NCBI GenBank assembly: GCA_030447925.1
Contig: JAUJNX010000001.1
Coordinates: forward strand, 1-64,000
Direction of reading: 5' to 3'
DNA length: 64,000 nucleotides
From: Egibacteraceae bacterium
Lineage (GTDB): Bacteria > Actinomycetota > Nitriliruptoria > Euzebyales > Egibacteraceae
The notes below the pieces were generated by a model. The model had not been told where the DNA came from. It saw only the letters and a list, made by a program, of their open reading frames with translations, and made no database searches. A program made the position numbers and the translations under genes. Shown here piece by piece: positions 43,727 through 51,981 of this stretch (its first letter is position 1; the number at the start of each line of letters is the position of its first letter).

Positions 43727-43784
43727 GGTGGGTCACTCCTCGTGTGGTCCGGTTTCGTACGCTGGCAGGGAGCCTGCCATGCGA

Positions 43785-43802
43785 TAGTTCAATCTTCAAC
43801 TA
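43785..43802. promoter_or_regulatory. Palindromic MarR operator candidate
   Basis: TAGTTcAAtcTTcAACTA: 14 of 18 bases are symmetric (lower case mark the asymmetric positions). It sits 59 bases from the yceI start and 23 bases from the marR start, in AT-rich DNA that stands out from the GC-rich surroundings. It fits a MarR dimer site. Confidence 0.65.
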
Positions 43803-43824
43803 CATCCGCGGTAGGATCCTTCCC

Positions 43825-44364
43825 ATGGACGACACGCCCTGGCTGGACCCGGAGGAGCGGGCGACCTGGTTCGTGCTGGCGCGGGCGAGCAGCCGCCTCC
43901 TGGAGCGCCTCGACGCGGAGCTGACCGAGGCGCACGACCTGCCCCTCGCCGACTACGAGATCCTGGTGAGCCTCGCCCTGGCGGGGTGCGACGGCCTGCG
44001 CATGAGCGAGCTGGCCGACCGCGCGCTGTCCTCGCGCAGCCGCCTGACCCACCGCGTGAACCGGCTGGTCGAGCGGGGCCTGGTGGTGCGGGCCGCCTGC
44101 GAGACCGACCGGCGGGGCGCCTTCGCCCGGCTCACCCCCCAGGGGCGGGACCGGCTGGAGGCGGCGGCCCCGTGCCACGTCGCGGGCCTGCGCCGCAACC
44201 TGCTGGACCACCTGGACCGCGACGACCAGGCCGCCCTGCGCCGGGCGCTCGGCAAGGTCCGCGACGCCCTCGGCGACGACCTCGAGCCGCTGCCCGGCAT
44301 GGCCGCGGTGCGCGAGGCCCTGCGCGCCGTGCCCGCGGACGCCGGACATGCCGGTCGTCCATGA
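43825..44364 (+). CDS. MarR-family transcriptional regulator
   Basis: A 179-residue MarR regulator. The winged HTH is seen as LPLADYEILVSLALAGCDGLRMSELADRALSSRSRLTHRVNRLVERGLVVR, followed by the wing RRGAFARLTPQGRDRLEAAAP, which is the MarR pattern. It has two dimerisation helices at the ends. Divergent from the YceI gene with a palindromic operator between them; such pairs are known to respond to oxidative or aromatic stress. The downstream TIGR03085 gene starts 16 bases later and may share the transcript. Confidence 0.88.
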   Translation: MDDTPWLDPEERATWFVLARASSRLLERLDAELTEAHDLPLADYEILVSLALAGCDGLRMSELADRALSSRSRLTHRVNRLVERGLVVRAACETDRRGAFARLTPQGRDRLEAAAPCHVAGLRRNLLDHLDRDDQAALRRALGKVRDALGDDLEPLPGMAAVREALRAVPADAGHAGRP

Positions 44365-44380
44365 GGGGTAGGGCCACGCC

Positions 44381-45004
44381 GTGACCAACCACGCACGAGC
44401 GGAGCGCCGGGCGCTCGCGGACCTGCTGGCGGCCGTCGGGCCCGACGCCCCCACGCGCTGCGCGGGCTGGACGGCGCGCGACATCGCCGCGCACCTCGTC
44501 CTGCGCGACCGGCGCCTGGACGCCGCGCCGGGCATCGTCCTGGCCCCGCTCGCCGGCCGCGCCGAACGCGTGCGCCGCCGGCTGCGCGACGGCGACTACG
44601 CGGAGCTGGTCACCCTGGTCCGCAGCGGCCCGCCGGCCTGGAACCCCCTGGCGCTGCCCGCGCTGGACCGGGCCGCCAACACCGTCGAGTTCTTCGTCCA
44701 CCACGAGGACGTGCGCCGCGGGGCCCCCGGCTGGGCGCCGCGGGCGCTCGCGCCGGACCTCTCGGCCGCGCTGTGGGCCGCCCTGCGCGGGAGCGCGCGG
44801 GTCCTGCTGCGCCGCGCGCCGGTCAGCGCCGTGCTCGAGACCCCCGACGGGCGCCGGGTCACCGGCGGGCGCGGCGGCCCCGCCGTCACGGTCCGCGGCC
44901 TGCCGGGGGAGCTGCTGCTCGTCGCCTTCGGCCGCGTTGACGCGGCCGACGTCACGATCGAGGGCGCGGCCGACGCCCTGCGGGCCGCCCCGCTCGGCGT
45001 CTAG
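44381..45004 (+). CDS. TIGR03085-family metal-binding protein (DinB/MDMPI-like)
   Basis: A 207-residue protein of the actinobacterial TIGR03085 family. TRCAGWTARDIAAHLVLRDRRLDAAPGI carries the first metal His in a DinB-like four-helix bundle; AANTVEFFVHHEDVRR supplies the other His residues. The fold is related to mycothiol-dependent maleylpyruvate isomerase, and members may use or conjugate mycothiol, but no activity is proven. The GTG at 44381 is 16 bases after the MarR stop. Confidence 0.87.
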   Translation: MTNHARAERRALADLLAAVGPDAPTRCAGWTARDIAAHLVLRDRRLDAAPGIVLAPLAGRAERVRRRLRDGDYAELVTLVRSGPPAWNPLALPALDRAANTVEFFVHHEDVRRGAPGWAPRALAPDLSAALWAALRGSARVLLRRAPVSAVLETPDGRRVTGGRGGPAVTVRGLPGELLLVAFGRVDAADVTIEGAADALRAAPLGV

Positions 45005-45013
45005 CCCCCCGGG

Positions 45014-46234
45014 CTACCCGCAGGTGGCGCGCAGCAGCGGGTAGGGGTTGACCGCCCCGCCGCCGCCCGGGTGGTACTCGAAGTGGATGTGGGGCGTGGT
45101 CCCGCGGGCGTTGCCGGTGTCGCCGTTGTGGGCGATCAGGTCGCCGGCCGCGACGCGCTCGCCCTGGGAGGCCACGAAGTCCTGCAGGTGCATGTAGTAG
45201 TAGTCGTGCCCGTCGTCGCCGCGCAGGGTGAGGTACAGCCCCGACGTCGAGCCGTTGCTGAGCCGGCGGATCGTCCCGTCGGTGATCGCGAAGACGTCGC
45301 CGCCGCGCTCGCCGAAGATGTCGGTCCCCTGGTGGCTGCGGGTGCCCCCGCCGCGCGGCGCGCCCCAGGTGTCGGTGAAGCGCCGCGGGTTGTCCTGCGG
45401 GCAGACCATGCCGTTGGCGGCGGGCGGGCCGACGGCGACGTCGCGGACCTCGTCGGCGGCGTCCTGGGCGTCGTCCGCGGCGTCCTCGTCGTCGCGGGCG
45501 GCGGCCTCGGCGCGCTCGCGCGCCGCCGCGGCGGCGCGCTCGGCCTCCTGGCGGCGGGCCTCGGCCTCAGCGGCCAGGCGGCGGGCCTCCTCCTCGCGGC
45601 GGCGCAGCTCGTCGCGCAGGCCGCGCTCGGCGTCGCCCGCCTCCGCGAGCCGCTCCTCCAGCTCGACCGCGCTGTCCCGGGCCTCCCGCTCGAGGCGGGC
45701 CAGCTCGTCCGCGACCGCGGCGGCCTCCCGCTGCCGCACGGTGAGGTCGGCCTCGGCGGCGGCGGCGCGCTCGACCGCGGCCTGCTCGTCGCGCGCGACC
45801 GCGGACAGGTAGTGGCTGCGGTCGCCGACGTCCTGCGGCTGGGCGCCGAACGCCTCGAGCCAGTCGCTGCCGGCGGTCCGGCCGCGGTACAGCTCCCGCG
45901 CGTAGGTGTCGATCGCCGCCCGCGAGGCGCGCAGCGCGTCCTGCAGGCGGGTGATCTCGCGCTCGAGCTGCTCGGACTGCTCCTGCGCCCGGCCCTGCCG
46001 CGCGGCCAGGTCGTCCAGCCGCGCGGTGGCCTCCGCCAGCTCGGCGTCGGCCGCCTCGCGCTCGCGCACGACCTCGTCGAGCTGCTCGCGCAGCGCCTCG
46101 TCGGGTTCCTGGGCGACGACCGGCGAGGCCGCGAGCACCGCGCCGGTCACCAGGGCCAGGAACGCCGCCAGGGCGCGGGCGTGCCACCAGGCCCGCCCGG
46201 CGCCATTGCCGGAAGATCGTCGATCGCTCAGCAC
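45014..46234 (-). CDS. M23 murein hydrolase (EnvC/NlpD-like) with long coiled coil
   Basis: A 406-residue secreted peptidase. The signal peptide is WWHARALAAFLALVTGAVLAASPVVAQ; a ~240-residue coiled coil (repeated E/A/R/L-rich heptads, residues ~45-270) follows; the M23 LytM domain ends the protein (GTRSHQGTDIFGERGG gives His-x3-Asp, TTPHIHFEYHPGG gives the His-x-His). M23 peptidases cut peptidoglycan cross-bridges. The coiled coil suggests it is activated by, or bound to, a divisome partner. It is second in an operon with the Gly-rich protein (9-base gap). GTG start at 46234. Confidence 0.9.
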   Translation of the reverse strand: MLSDRRSSGNGAGRAWWHARALAAFLALVTGAVLAASPVVAQEPDEALREQLDEVVREREAADAELAEATARLDDLAARQGRAQEQSEQLEREITRLQDALRASRAAIDTYARELYRGRTAGSDWLEAFGAQPQDVGDRSHYLSAVARDEQAAVERAAAAEADLTVRQREAAAVADELARLEREARDSAVELEERLAEAGDAERGLRDELRRREEEARRLAAEAEARRQEAERAAAAARERAEAAARDDEDAADDAQDAADEVRDVAVGPPAANGMVCPQDNPRRFTDTWGAPRGGGTRSHQGTDIFGERGGDVFAITDGTIRRLSNGSTSGLYLTLRGDDGHDYYYMHLQDFVASQGERVAAGDLIAHNGDTGNARGTTPHIHFEYHPGGGGAVNPYPLLRATCG

Positions 46235-46243
46235 GCGCCCCCG

Positions 46244-47692
46244 TCAGCCACCGAAGTCCCCGCCCCCGCCGAAGTCACCGAAGCCGCCACCGCCGCCCCA
46301 GTCCCCGCCACCGCCGAAGCCGCCGCCACCGCCCCAGTCGCCACCGCCGCCCCAGTCCCCGCCACCGCCGGCGTCGCCGCCCGCGTCACCGCCGTAGTAG
46401 CCGCCGCCCCACCCGAACCCGCCGAAGCCGGGGGTGAAGAACGAACCCAGCAGCAGGCCGTTGAGGAACCCGCCGCCGCCACCGCCGTACCAGCCGCCGG
46501 CCCAGGGGCCGTAGTAGGAGGGCGCGTCGTAGTACGGGCGGCGCTGGCCGTCGACGTCGATGGTGCGGGCGTCGGGGACCTCGCCCTCCTCGACGCGCAG
46601 GGCGTCGGCCTGGCAGGCCGGTACCTCGCGCGGCTGGCCGCCGGGCGGCGACCAGGTCACGTCGCGCACCGACTGCCCGTGGCGCGGGTCGAAGAAGCAC
46701 GGCGGCCGGCGCTCCGGCAGCTCGCGGCCCTCCAGGCGCGCCTTGGCGGTCGCGATGGCGAACTGGCCGTCGGCGATCGCCTCGGACGCGACCGCGAAGT
46801 CCTGCGGCCGGCGGGCGGCGTCGATCGCCTGGCTGGCCTTGGAGTAGGACTCCAGCGCCGTCACGTAGTCGCGCTTGAGCTCGCCCGTCGCGTGGGGCAT
46901 GTCGGCGTCGAGCTGGAGCAGCCGGGTCTCGCGGTCCAGCGCCTGGAGGTCCTCCAGGGCGGTCGCGCGGACCGCGTCGGCCTCGCGGGCCTCGCGGGCG
47001 CGGCGGGCGCGGGTGCGGCGCAGGGCGAGCAGCCCCACGGCCGCCAGCCCGGCCAGGAGCAACCCGATCAGGACGTAGCTGCCCGCACCAGTCCCTTGGC
47101 CGGCCCCCTCGCTGGCCCCCTCGGCCGCGCCCTGCGCGGCGGCATCCGCCGAGCCCTCCGCGACCGCCCGCTCCATGCGGGCGACGAAGTCGAACAGGAC
47201 CGCCGACAGCGTGGGACTGGACGCCGTGGCCGCGTCACCCGCCGCGCGCGCGGACCCCTCCGGGTACAGCGCGTCGTCGGTCTGGCCGTAGGCGGCCTGG
47301 GTGCCGGAGACCACGAAGTAGGCGCCGGGGCGGCCCAGGACCTGCGCGAGCTGCCGGGGCAGCGCCCGCGGGTCGCCGCCGAGGTCCTGGAGCACCGACG
47401 GGGGCAGCACCGCGATGTAGATGGCGCCCGCGTCGCGCGCGGCCTCCTGGATCTGGTCGGCCAGCCGCTCCTGCTCCTCGAGCGTGATGGTCGGATCCGC
47501 GGTGTCGGCCACGTAGACGTTGGCGCCCTGCAACTCCTCGGCCGCGGCCGCGAGGGCCTCCGACGCCGCGCCGGTGGGCGCGGGCGGGGCCGCGACGGCT
47601 GCCGGGGCGGGGACCAGCAGGGCCCCCACCGCGAGCAGCGCGGCGAGCAGGGCGAGGGGGCGGGGGATCGACTGGGGGCTCATGATGACCAT
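46244..47692 (-). CDS. TPM-like secreted membrane protein with Gly-rich tail
   Basis: A 482-residue exported protein. Signal peptide (PRPLALLAALLAVGALLVPAPAAVA), a TPM-like fold region (ANVYVADTADPTITLEEQERLADQIQEAARDAGAIYIAVLPP, then GAYFVVSGTQAAYGQ), a transmembrane helix (GSYVLIGLLLAGLAAVGLLAL), a long helical cytoplasmic region with QALDRETRLLQLDADMPH, and a C-terminal Gly/Trp/Phe-rich tail of repeated G-G-G-G-D-W-G-G units. Gly-rich tails are usual in TPM-domain proteins, but no function is established. Alternative ATG at 47683. It is the first gene of the operon with the M23 peptidase. Confidence 0.75.
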   Translation of the reverse strand: MVIMSPQSIPRPLALLAALLAVGALLVPAPAAVAAPPAPTGAASEALAAAAEELQGANVYVADTADPTITLEEQERLADQIQEAARDAGAIYIAVLPPSVLQDLGGDPRALPRQLAQVLGRPGAYFVVSGTQAAYGQTDDALYPEGSARAAGDAATASSPTLSAVLFDFVARMERAVAEGSADAAAQGAAEGASEGAGQGTGAGSYVLIGLLLAGLAAVGLLALRRTRARRAREAREADAVRATALEDLQALDRETRLLQLDADMPHATGELKRDYVTALESYSKASQAIDAARRPQDFAVASEAIADGQFAIATAKARLEGRELPERRPPCFFDPRHGQSVRDVTWSPPGGQPREVPACQADALRVEEGEVPDARTIDVDGQRRPYYDAPSYYGPWAGGWYGGGGGGFLNGLLLGSFFTPGFGGFGWGGGYYGGDAGGDAGGGGDWGGGGDWGGGGGFGGGGDWGGGGGFGDFGGGGDFGG

Positions 47693-47726
47693 GGTCGCGC
47701 CTGCCGGCTCCGGCGGCGCGTGCGCG

Positions 47727-47739
47727 GGTCAGCCTGACC
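47727..47739. promoter_or_regulatory. Palindrome GGTCAGCCTGACC in the divergent promoter region
   Basis: Perfect 6-bp arms around one base, between the TPM-like gene (start 47692) and the MBL-rhodanese gene (47857). With GGTTGTCAACC (47809-47819) and a TTGACA hexamer (47777-47782) it marks this as the shared regulatory region. Confidence 0.4.
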
Positions 47740-47808
47740 GACCGGCCCGCCCTTGTCCAGTCGGACATGCTGCCCCTTGACAGCGGGGGCGCCGGAGCGG
47801 AGGCTCGT

Positions 47809-47819
47809 GGTTGTCAACC
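47809..47819. promoter_or_regulatory. Palindrome GGTTGTCAACC upstream of the sulfur operon
   Basis: Perfect 5-bp arms around one base, 38 bases before the MBL-rhodanese start and 27 bases after a TTGACA hexamer (47777-47782) that could be a -35 box. A candidate operator for a sulfur-responsive regulator; no regulator gene lies next to it. Confidence 0.4.
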
Positions 47820-47856
47820 GGATTGGTGGGAAATACCGCGCGATCGGGGACGGGCG

Positions 47857-49251
47857 ATGGTGGACGGGCTGGCGATCCTGCCCCTGGCGACACCCGACCT
47901 GGGCGACACGACCTGGCTCCTTGTGCGCGACGGCCTGGCGGTGGTCGTGGACCCGCAGCGCGACAGCCAGCGCTTCGTCGCGGCCGCCGAGGCGCACGGG
48001 GCGCAGGTCCGCGCGGTGGTGGAGACCCACGTCCACAACGACTACGTCTCCGGGGCGCCGCTGCTGGCGGCGGCCACCGGCGGGGAGCTGGTCGTGCCCG
48101 CGGCCGCCGGCGCCTGGTACCCGCACCGCCCGGCCCACCACCACGAGCCCATCGCCCTCGGCGCCGGTCTCGCCCTGGTCCCCGTCCACACCCCGGGCCA
48201 CACCCCCGAGCACACCAGCTACGTCGTGCGCGTCGACGGCCGCGACGTCGCGGTCTTCTCCGGCGGGAGCCTGCTGTTCGGGGCGGCGGGGCGCACCGAC
48301 CTGCTGGGCGACGGCCCCGCCCGCCAGCTCGCGATCGCCCAGCACGCGTCCCTGCACCGCCTGGCCGCCGCCCTGCCCGACGACGTCACGCTGCACCCCA
48401 CGCACGGCCAGGGGTCGTTCTGCAGCAGCGGCACCGCGGCGCGCACGGCCTCCACCATCGGCATCGAGCGCCGCGAGCACCCGCTGCTCGCCGAGCCCGA
48501 CCCCCAGCGCGCGGCGGACGCCCAGCTCGCGCCGCTGGGGCCCTATCCCGCCTACTACCGGCACATGCGCGGCCGGAACCTGGCGGGGGCGCCGGAACCC
48601 GCCCCGCCCGCGCCGGAGCTGCCCCCCGCCGCGGTGGCCGAGCTCGCCGCCGCGGGGGTCGTGGTCGTCGACGGCCGCCCGCGGGCGGCGTTCGCGGCGG
48701 GCCACCTGCCCGGCGCCGTGGGGGTGGAGCTGGGGCCGCAGTTCGCCACCTGGGTGGGGTGGCTCGTGCCCTTCGACGCGCCCCTGATCCTGGTGCTCGA
48801 CGCCGGGCAGGACGCCGGCGCTGCCCAGCTCGCGCTCGCCCGGATCGGCTACGACCGCGTCCGCGGGGTGCTCCGCGGCCTCGACGGGTGGCGCGCGGCG
48901 GGCCGGCCGGTACGGTCGTTCCCCCTCGTCGGCGAGCGCTCGCTGGCCGCGGCGCTGGCGGACGGGCGGGCGCGCCAGGTGCTGGACGTGCGCGCCCCCG
49001 GCGAGTGGGCGGCCGGGCACCTCCCCGGCGCGGTCCACCGCCACCTGCCCGACCTGCTGGCCGGGGCGGCGGACCTGCTGGACCCCGCCGAGGACGTGTG
49101 GGTCGCCTGCGCCAGCGGGCTGCGCGCCACGGCCGCGGGCGGGCTGCTGCGCGCGCAGGGCTTCTCCCCGATCGTCGTGGGCCAGGGCGTGATCCCCGAC
49201 CTGCTGGGCCCGGCGGCGCGCGCGCCGGCCGGCGCGGGGGCGGGGACGTGA
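47857..49251 (+). CDS. MBL-fold persulfide dioxygenase-like protein with two rhodanese domains
   Basis: A 464-residue protein. The N-terminal metallo-beta-lactamase fold has THVHNDYVSG (metal His/Asp; H-x-H-x-D-x), TPGHTPEHTSY and FSGGSLLFG...GRTDLLG, as in persulfide dioxygenases (ETHE1). Two rhodanese domains follow: the first (VVVVDGRPRAAFAAGHLPGA) has no active-site Cys, the second (VLDVRAPGEWAAGHLPGAV) has CASGLRATA with the catalytic Cys. Such proteins oxidise glutathione or protein persulfides to sulfite and pass sulfane sulfur. The stop overlaps the sulfite oxidase start as GTGA. Start ATG 47857. Confidence 0.9.
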   Translation: MVDGLAILPLATPDLGDTTWLLVRDGLAVVVDPQRDSQRFVAAAEAHGAQVRAVVETHVHNDYVSGAPLLAAATGGELVVPAAAGAWYPHRPAHHHEPIALGAGLALVPVHTPGHTPEHTSYVVRVDGRDVAVFSGGSLLFGAAGRTDLLGDGPARQLAIAQHASLHRLAAALPDDVTLHPTHGQGSFCSSGTAARTASTIGIERREHPLLAEPDPQRAADAQLAPLGPYPAYYRHMRGRNLAGAPEPAPPAPELPPAAVAELAAAGVVVVDGRPRAAFAAGHLPGAVGVELGPQFATWVGWLVPFDAPLILVLDAGQDAGAAQLALARIGYDRVRGVLRGLDGWRAAGRPVRSFPLVGERSLAAALADGRARQVLDVRAPGEWAAGHLPGAVHRHLPDLLAGAADLLDPAEDVWVACASGLRATAAGGLLRAQGFSPIVVGQGVIPDLLGPAARAPAGAGAGT

Positions 49252-50351
49252 CCCCCGGCGCGGCAGCCCGCGGGGCGACCCGGGGGGCGGGCGTGAGCGG
49301 CGGGCCGGGGACGTGGGCACCCGACCGCGCCGCGCCGGTGGTCCACGCGACCGCGCCGCTGACCGTGGAGACCCCGCGCGACCACCTCGGCGGTCCGGTC
49401 ACCCCGGTCGCCGCCGCCTTCGTCCGCCAGAACCTGCCCCTGCCCCCGGTGGCCGGGGACCCCGACCGCTGGACAGTGGAGGTCGCGGGCGTGGGGCGGC
49501 CCGGCCGCGCGGCGCTGGCGGCGCTGCGCGGGCTGCCCGCCGTCACCCGGCGGGTCGTGCTGGAGTGCGCCGGCAACGGGCGCGCCCTGCTGGACGACCC
49601 CGGCCTGCCGGGGACCCCCTGGGGCACGGGCGCGGTCGCCTGCATGGACTGGACCGGGGTCGCGGTGCGCACCGTGGTCGCGGCGCTGGGCGGGGTGGAC
49701 CCGGCGGCGGCGTACTGCACCGCGACGGGCGCGGACGACCTCGGCCTCGCGGGCGCGGACCGCGCCCACCGGGTGGAGCGGTCGGTGCCCGTGGCCGACG
49801 CCCTGGACGGTGCGCTGCTCGCCTGGGAGCTGAACGGCACGCCCATCCCGCTGGTCCACGGCGGGCCGCTGCGCCTGGTCGTCCCCGGCTTCTACGCGGT
49901 CAACAGCGTGAAGTTCCTGCGCCGGCTCGCCTTCACCGCCGGGGAGTCCGACGCCGACATCCAGCGCGTCCGCTACCGGCTGTGCCCGCCCGGCGAGGAG
50001 CCCGGCCCCCACCACCCCTCGCTGTGGCGCCTGCGCCCCAAGGCCCTGGTGTGCGCGGCGGGCGTGGAGGTCCACGGCGTCGCGTGGGCGGGCGCCGGGC
50101 CCGTCCGCCGCGTCGAGGTCACCGTGGACGGCGGCGCCACCTGGCACGACGCGGTCCTGGACCCGCCCGGGGACCCCGCCGCCTGGCGCGGCTTCCGCTG
50201 GCCCGTCCCCGGCGCCGCCCCGGGGCCATGGGCAGCGGCCCGCGCCACCGACGCCGCGGGCACGACCCAGCGCGCCGTCGCACCCCCCAACGCCGAGGGC
50301 TACGCCAACAACGGCTGGCGCTCCCTCTCCCTGCCGATGTCTCACCGGTGA
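49248..50351 (+). CDS. Molybdopterin-dependent sulfite oxidase family protein
   Basis: A 367-residue oxidoreductase of the sulfite oxidase family. VVLECAGNGR contains the Cys that ligates molybdenum; WGTGAVACMDWTGVAVR, AYCTATGADDL, RLVVPGFYAVNSVKFLRRL, and the C-terminal Mo-co dimerisation domain (VHGVAWAGAGPVRRVEVTVDGGATWHDAVL) are all in place. It has no heme domain or Tat signal, so it works in the cytoplasm with an unknown acceptor. It is coupled to the persulfide dioxygenase-like gene by GTGA, so sulfite made by that protein is the natural substrate. Confidence 0.9.
   Translation: MTPGAAARGATRGAGVSGGPGTWAPDRAAPVVHATAPLTVETPRDHLGGPVTPVAAAFVRQNLPLPPVAGDPDRWTVEVAGVGRPGRAALAALRGLPAVTRRVVLECAGNGRALLDDPGLPGTPWGTGAVACMDWTGVAVRTVVAALGGVDPAAAYCTATGADDLGLAGADRAHRVERSVPVADALDGALLAWELNGTPIPLVHGGPLRLVVPGFYAVNSVKFLRRLAFTAGESDADIQRVRYRLCPPGEEPGPHHPSLWRLRPKALVCAAGVEVHGVAWAGAGPVRRVEVTVDGGATWHDAVLDPPGDPAAWRGFRWPVPGAAPGPWAAARATDAAGTTQRAVAPPNAEGYANNGWRSLSLPMSHR
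50342..50351. promoter_or_regulatory. TCACCGGTGA palindrome, candidate antitoxin operator
   Basis: A 10-bp perfect palindrome that contains the sulfite-oxidase stop codon and lies 12 bases before the antitoxin ATG. Phd/YefM antitoxins repress their own promoter through short palindromes, so it is a good operator candidate. Confidence 0.5.
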
Positions 50352-50363
50352 TACCGTGGGCGC

Positions 50364-50600
50364 ATGGCTGAGGTGACGATCCGGGACCTGCGCAACCACG
50401 GGGGCGAGGTGGTGGACCGGGTGGCGGGTGGGGAGCGGCTGACGGTCACGCGCGCCGGCAAGCCCGTGGCACTCCTGCTGCCGCTGCGGCGGACCACCCT
50501 GGCGGCCCCCGCGCTGCTCGCACGCTGGCGCCGGCTGCCCCCCGTCGACCCGGGCGCCCTGCGCCGCGACATCGACGCGGTCATCGACCCCGCGCTGTGA
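50364..50600 (+). CDS. Phd/YefM-type antitoxin
   Basis: A 78-residue antitoxin. The N-terminal AEVTIRDLRNHGGEVVDRVAGGERLTVTRAGKPVALLLPL is the Phd/YefM DNA-binding fold (R-D-L-R-N-x-x-x-x-V-x-x-G-x-x-x-x-V-T-R-x-G-x-P-V-A). The C-terminal ~35 residues (ALLARWRRLPPVDPGALRRDIDAV) form the toxin-neutralising part. It overlaps the VapC toxin start by 4 bases (GTGA at 50597), the standard TA order. A palindrome precedes it. Confidence 0.88.
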   Translation: MAEVTIRDLRNHGGEVVDRVAGGERLTVTRAGKPVALLLPLRRTTLAAPALLARWRRLPPVDPGALRRDIDAVIDPAL

Positions 50601-51025
50601 GCAGTGCCGCGCCGATCCGGCAGGGGCTGCTCGACACCCGCACCCTGCTCCTGCTCTCCCGGCTGGACGACCCGTCAGCCCTGCCCGCGGAGCCGTTGAT
50701 CAGCGCGATCACCCTCGCCGAGCTGTCGGTCGGGCCGCTCGTCGCCGCGTCCGACCAGGAGCGGGCCGCTCGCCAGGCGCACCTCCAGCAGGCCGAGGCG
50801 GACTTCGATCCGCTGCCGTTCGACGCGGACGCGGCGCGCGCCTTCGGCCAGGTGGCGGCGTCGCTGCGCCGCTCGGGTCGGAAGGCCGGCGCCCGGGCCT
50901 ACGACGCCCTGATCGCCGCGGTGGCCGTGGCGAACGACCTGCCCCTCTACACCTGCAACCCCGGCGACTTCGCCCACATCGACGGCCTGGACCTCGTGCC
51001 CGTCCCGCACCCGGCCTCGGGCTGA
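50597..51025 (+). CDS. vapC: PIN-domain toxin, VapC family
   Basis: A 142-residue PIN toxin. The acidic metal-binding residues are seen as LLDTRTLLLL (first Asp), ISAITLAELSVG (Glu), ARAYDALIAAVAVAN (Asp), and the C-terminal LYTCNPGDFAHIDG. VapC toxins are RNases that cut tRNA or rRNA until the antitoxin is present. Starts with GTG overlapping the antitoxin stop; ends 9 bases before the convergent glycosylase gene. Length and spacing are normal. Confidence 0.9.
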   Translation: MSSAAPIRQGLLDTRTLLLLSRLDDPSALPAEPLISAITLAELSVGPLVAASDQERAARQAHLQQAEADFDPLPFDADAARAFGQVAASLRRSGRKAGARAYDALIAAVAVANDLPLYTCNPGDFAHIDGLDLVPVPHPASG

Positions 51026-51034
51026 TCGCCGGCG

Positions 51035-51955
51035 TCAGCGGGTGGCGGTCGCGGGGCGGCGGGGGCCGGCGATCTCGCCGGTCTCGTCCTCGCGCCAGGC
51101 GCGCAGGAGCAGGCTGACCCAGGTGCGGTAGGGCCGCCAGCCGTCGGCGATGCGGTGCAGGGTCGCCAGGTCGGGGTCCGCGCCCAGGCCGTAGGCGTCG
51201 GCCATGGCCGCGTGCAGGCGGCGCTCGGTCGCGGGGAAGCGGTCGGGGTGCCCCGCGCCGCGCAGCAGGATCAGGTCGGCGCTGAACGGTCCGATGCCGG
51301 GCAGCTCCTGCAGCGACCGCAGCGCGGCCTCCGGGTCCGCGGCGCGCAGTGCGGCGCCGTCGAGCCGGCCGTCCAGCGCGGCCCGCGCGATGCCGTGCAG
51401 GGCGGTGAGCTTGCGCTCCGGCAGCCCGCGCAGCCCCTCGAGCGCGAGCAGGCGGGCGGGCGCGGGGAACGCGGTCACCGCGGTCCCGCCGACCTCGACG
51501 ACCTCGCCAGCCGCCTCGGCGATCCGCTGCTTCAGGGCGGCGGCCTGGACGATGCGGACGCGGGTGCTCAGGACCGCCCAGGCCGCGGCCTCGTACGGCG
51601 ACCAGAAGCTGACCGGGCGCAGGCCCGGGTAGCGGTCCTGGAGCCGACCGACGACCGGGTCGGCCGCGCCGACGGCCGCGAAGCCGGACCCGTCCACGTC
51701 CAGGGACAGGATGCGGGCGACCTGGGCGCGGACGCGGCCGGCGTCCGCGGCCCCGGACGCGACCGCGCGCACCCGGCCGGCCCCGGCGGGCACGACCTCG
51801 ACCCCGGCGATCCGCCAGTCCCCGTCCACGGGGAAGGCGAGGCGCAGCCGGTCCGGGTCGCCGCCGCGAGCGCCCGCGGGGGCGAAGCCCTCCAGGAACC
51901 GCGTGGCGGCCCGGAGGTCGAACGGGCCCCGGGCCGCCAGCTCGAACGTCGCCAC
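51035..51955 (-). CDS. DNA-3-methyladenine glycosylase II (AlkA-type, HhH-GPD)
   Basis: A 306-residue alkyl-base glycosylase. VATFELAARGPFDLRAATRFLEGF is the usual start; the HhH-GPD motif is LQELPGIGPFSADLILLRGAGHPDRFP, with the catalytic Asp at the end region (PDRFPATE). The GTG at 51955 has GGAGG 6 nt upstream and gives the family N-terminus, so it is preferred to the ATG at 51994, which lies among the repeats of the shared promoter. It removes 3-methyladenine and other alkylated bases. Divergent from a MarR regulator. Confidence 0.85.
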   Translation of the reverse strand: MATFELAARGPFDLRAATRFLEGFAPAGARGGDPDRLRLAFPVDGDWRIAGVEVVPAGAGRVRAVASGAADAGRVRAQVARILSLDVDGSGFAAVGAADPVVGRLQDRYPGLRPVSFWSPYEAAAWAVLSTRVRIVQAAALKQRIAEAAGEVVEVGGTAVTAFPAPARLLALEGLRGLPERKLTALHGIARAALDGRLDGAALRAADPEAALRSLQELPGIGPFSADLILLRGAGHPDRFPATERRLHAAMADAYGLGADPDLATLHRIADGWRPYRTWVSLLLRAWREDETGEIAGPRRPATATR

Positions 51956-51981
51956 GATCGCCTCCGCTAGGATGTCAGGGA

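Noticed and set aside
46250..46400. Tandem or CRISPR-like repeat
   Set aside because: The repeat is the codon pattern of a Gly/Asp/Trp-rich protein tail; there are no spacers or cas genes.
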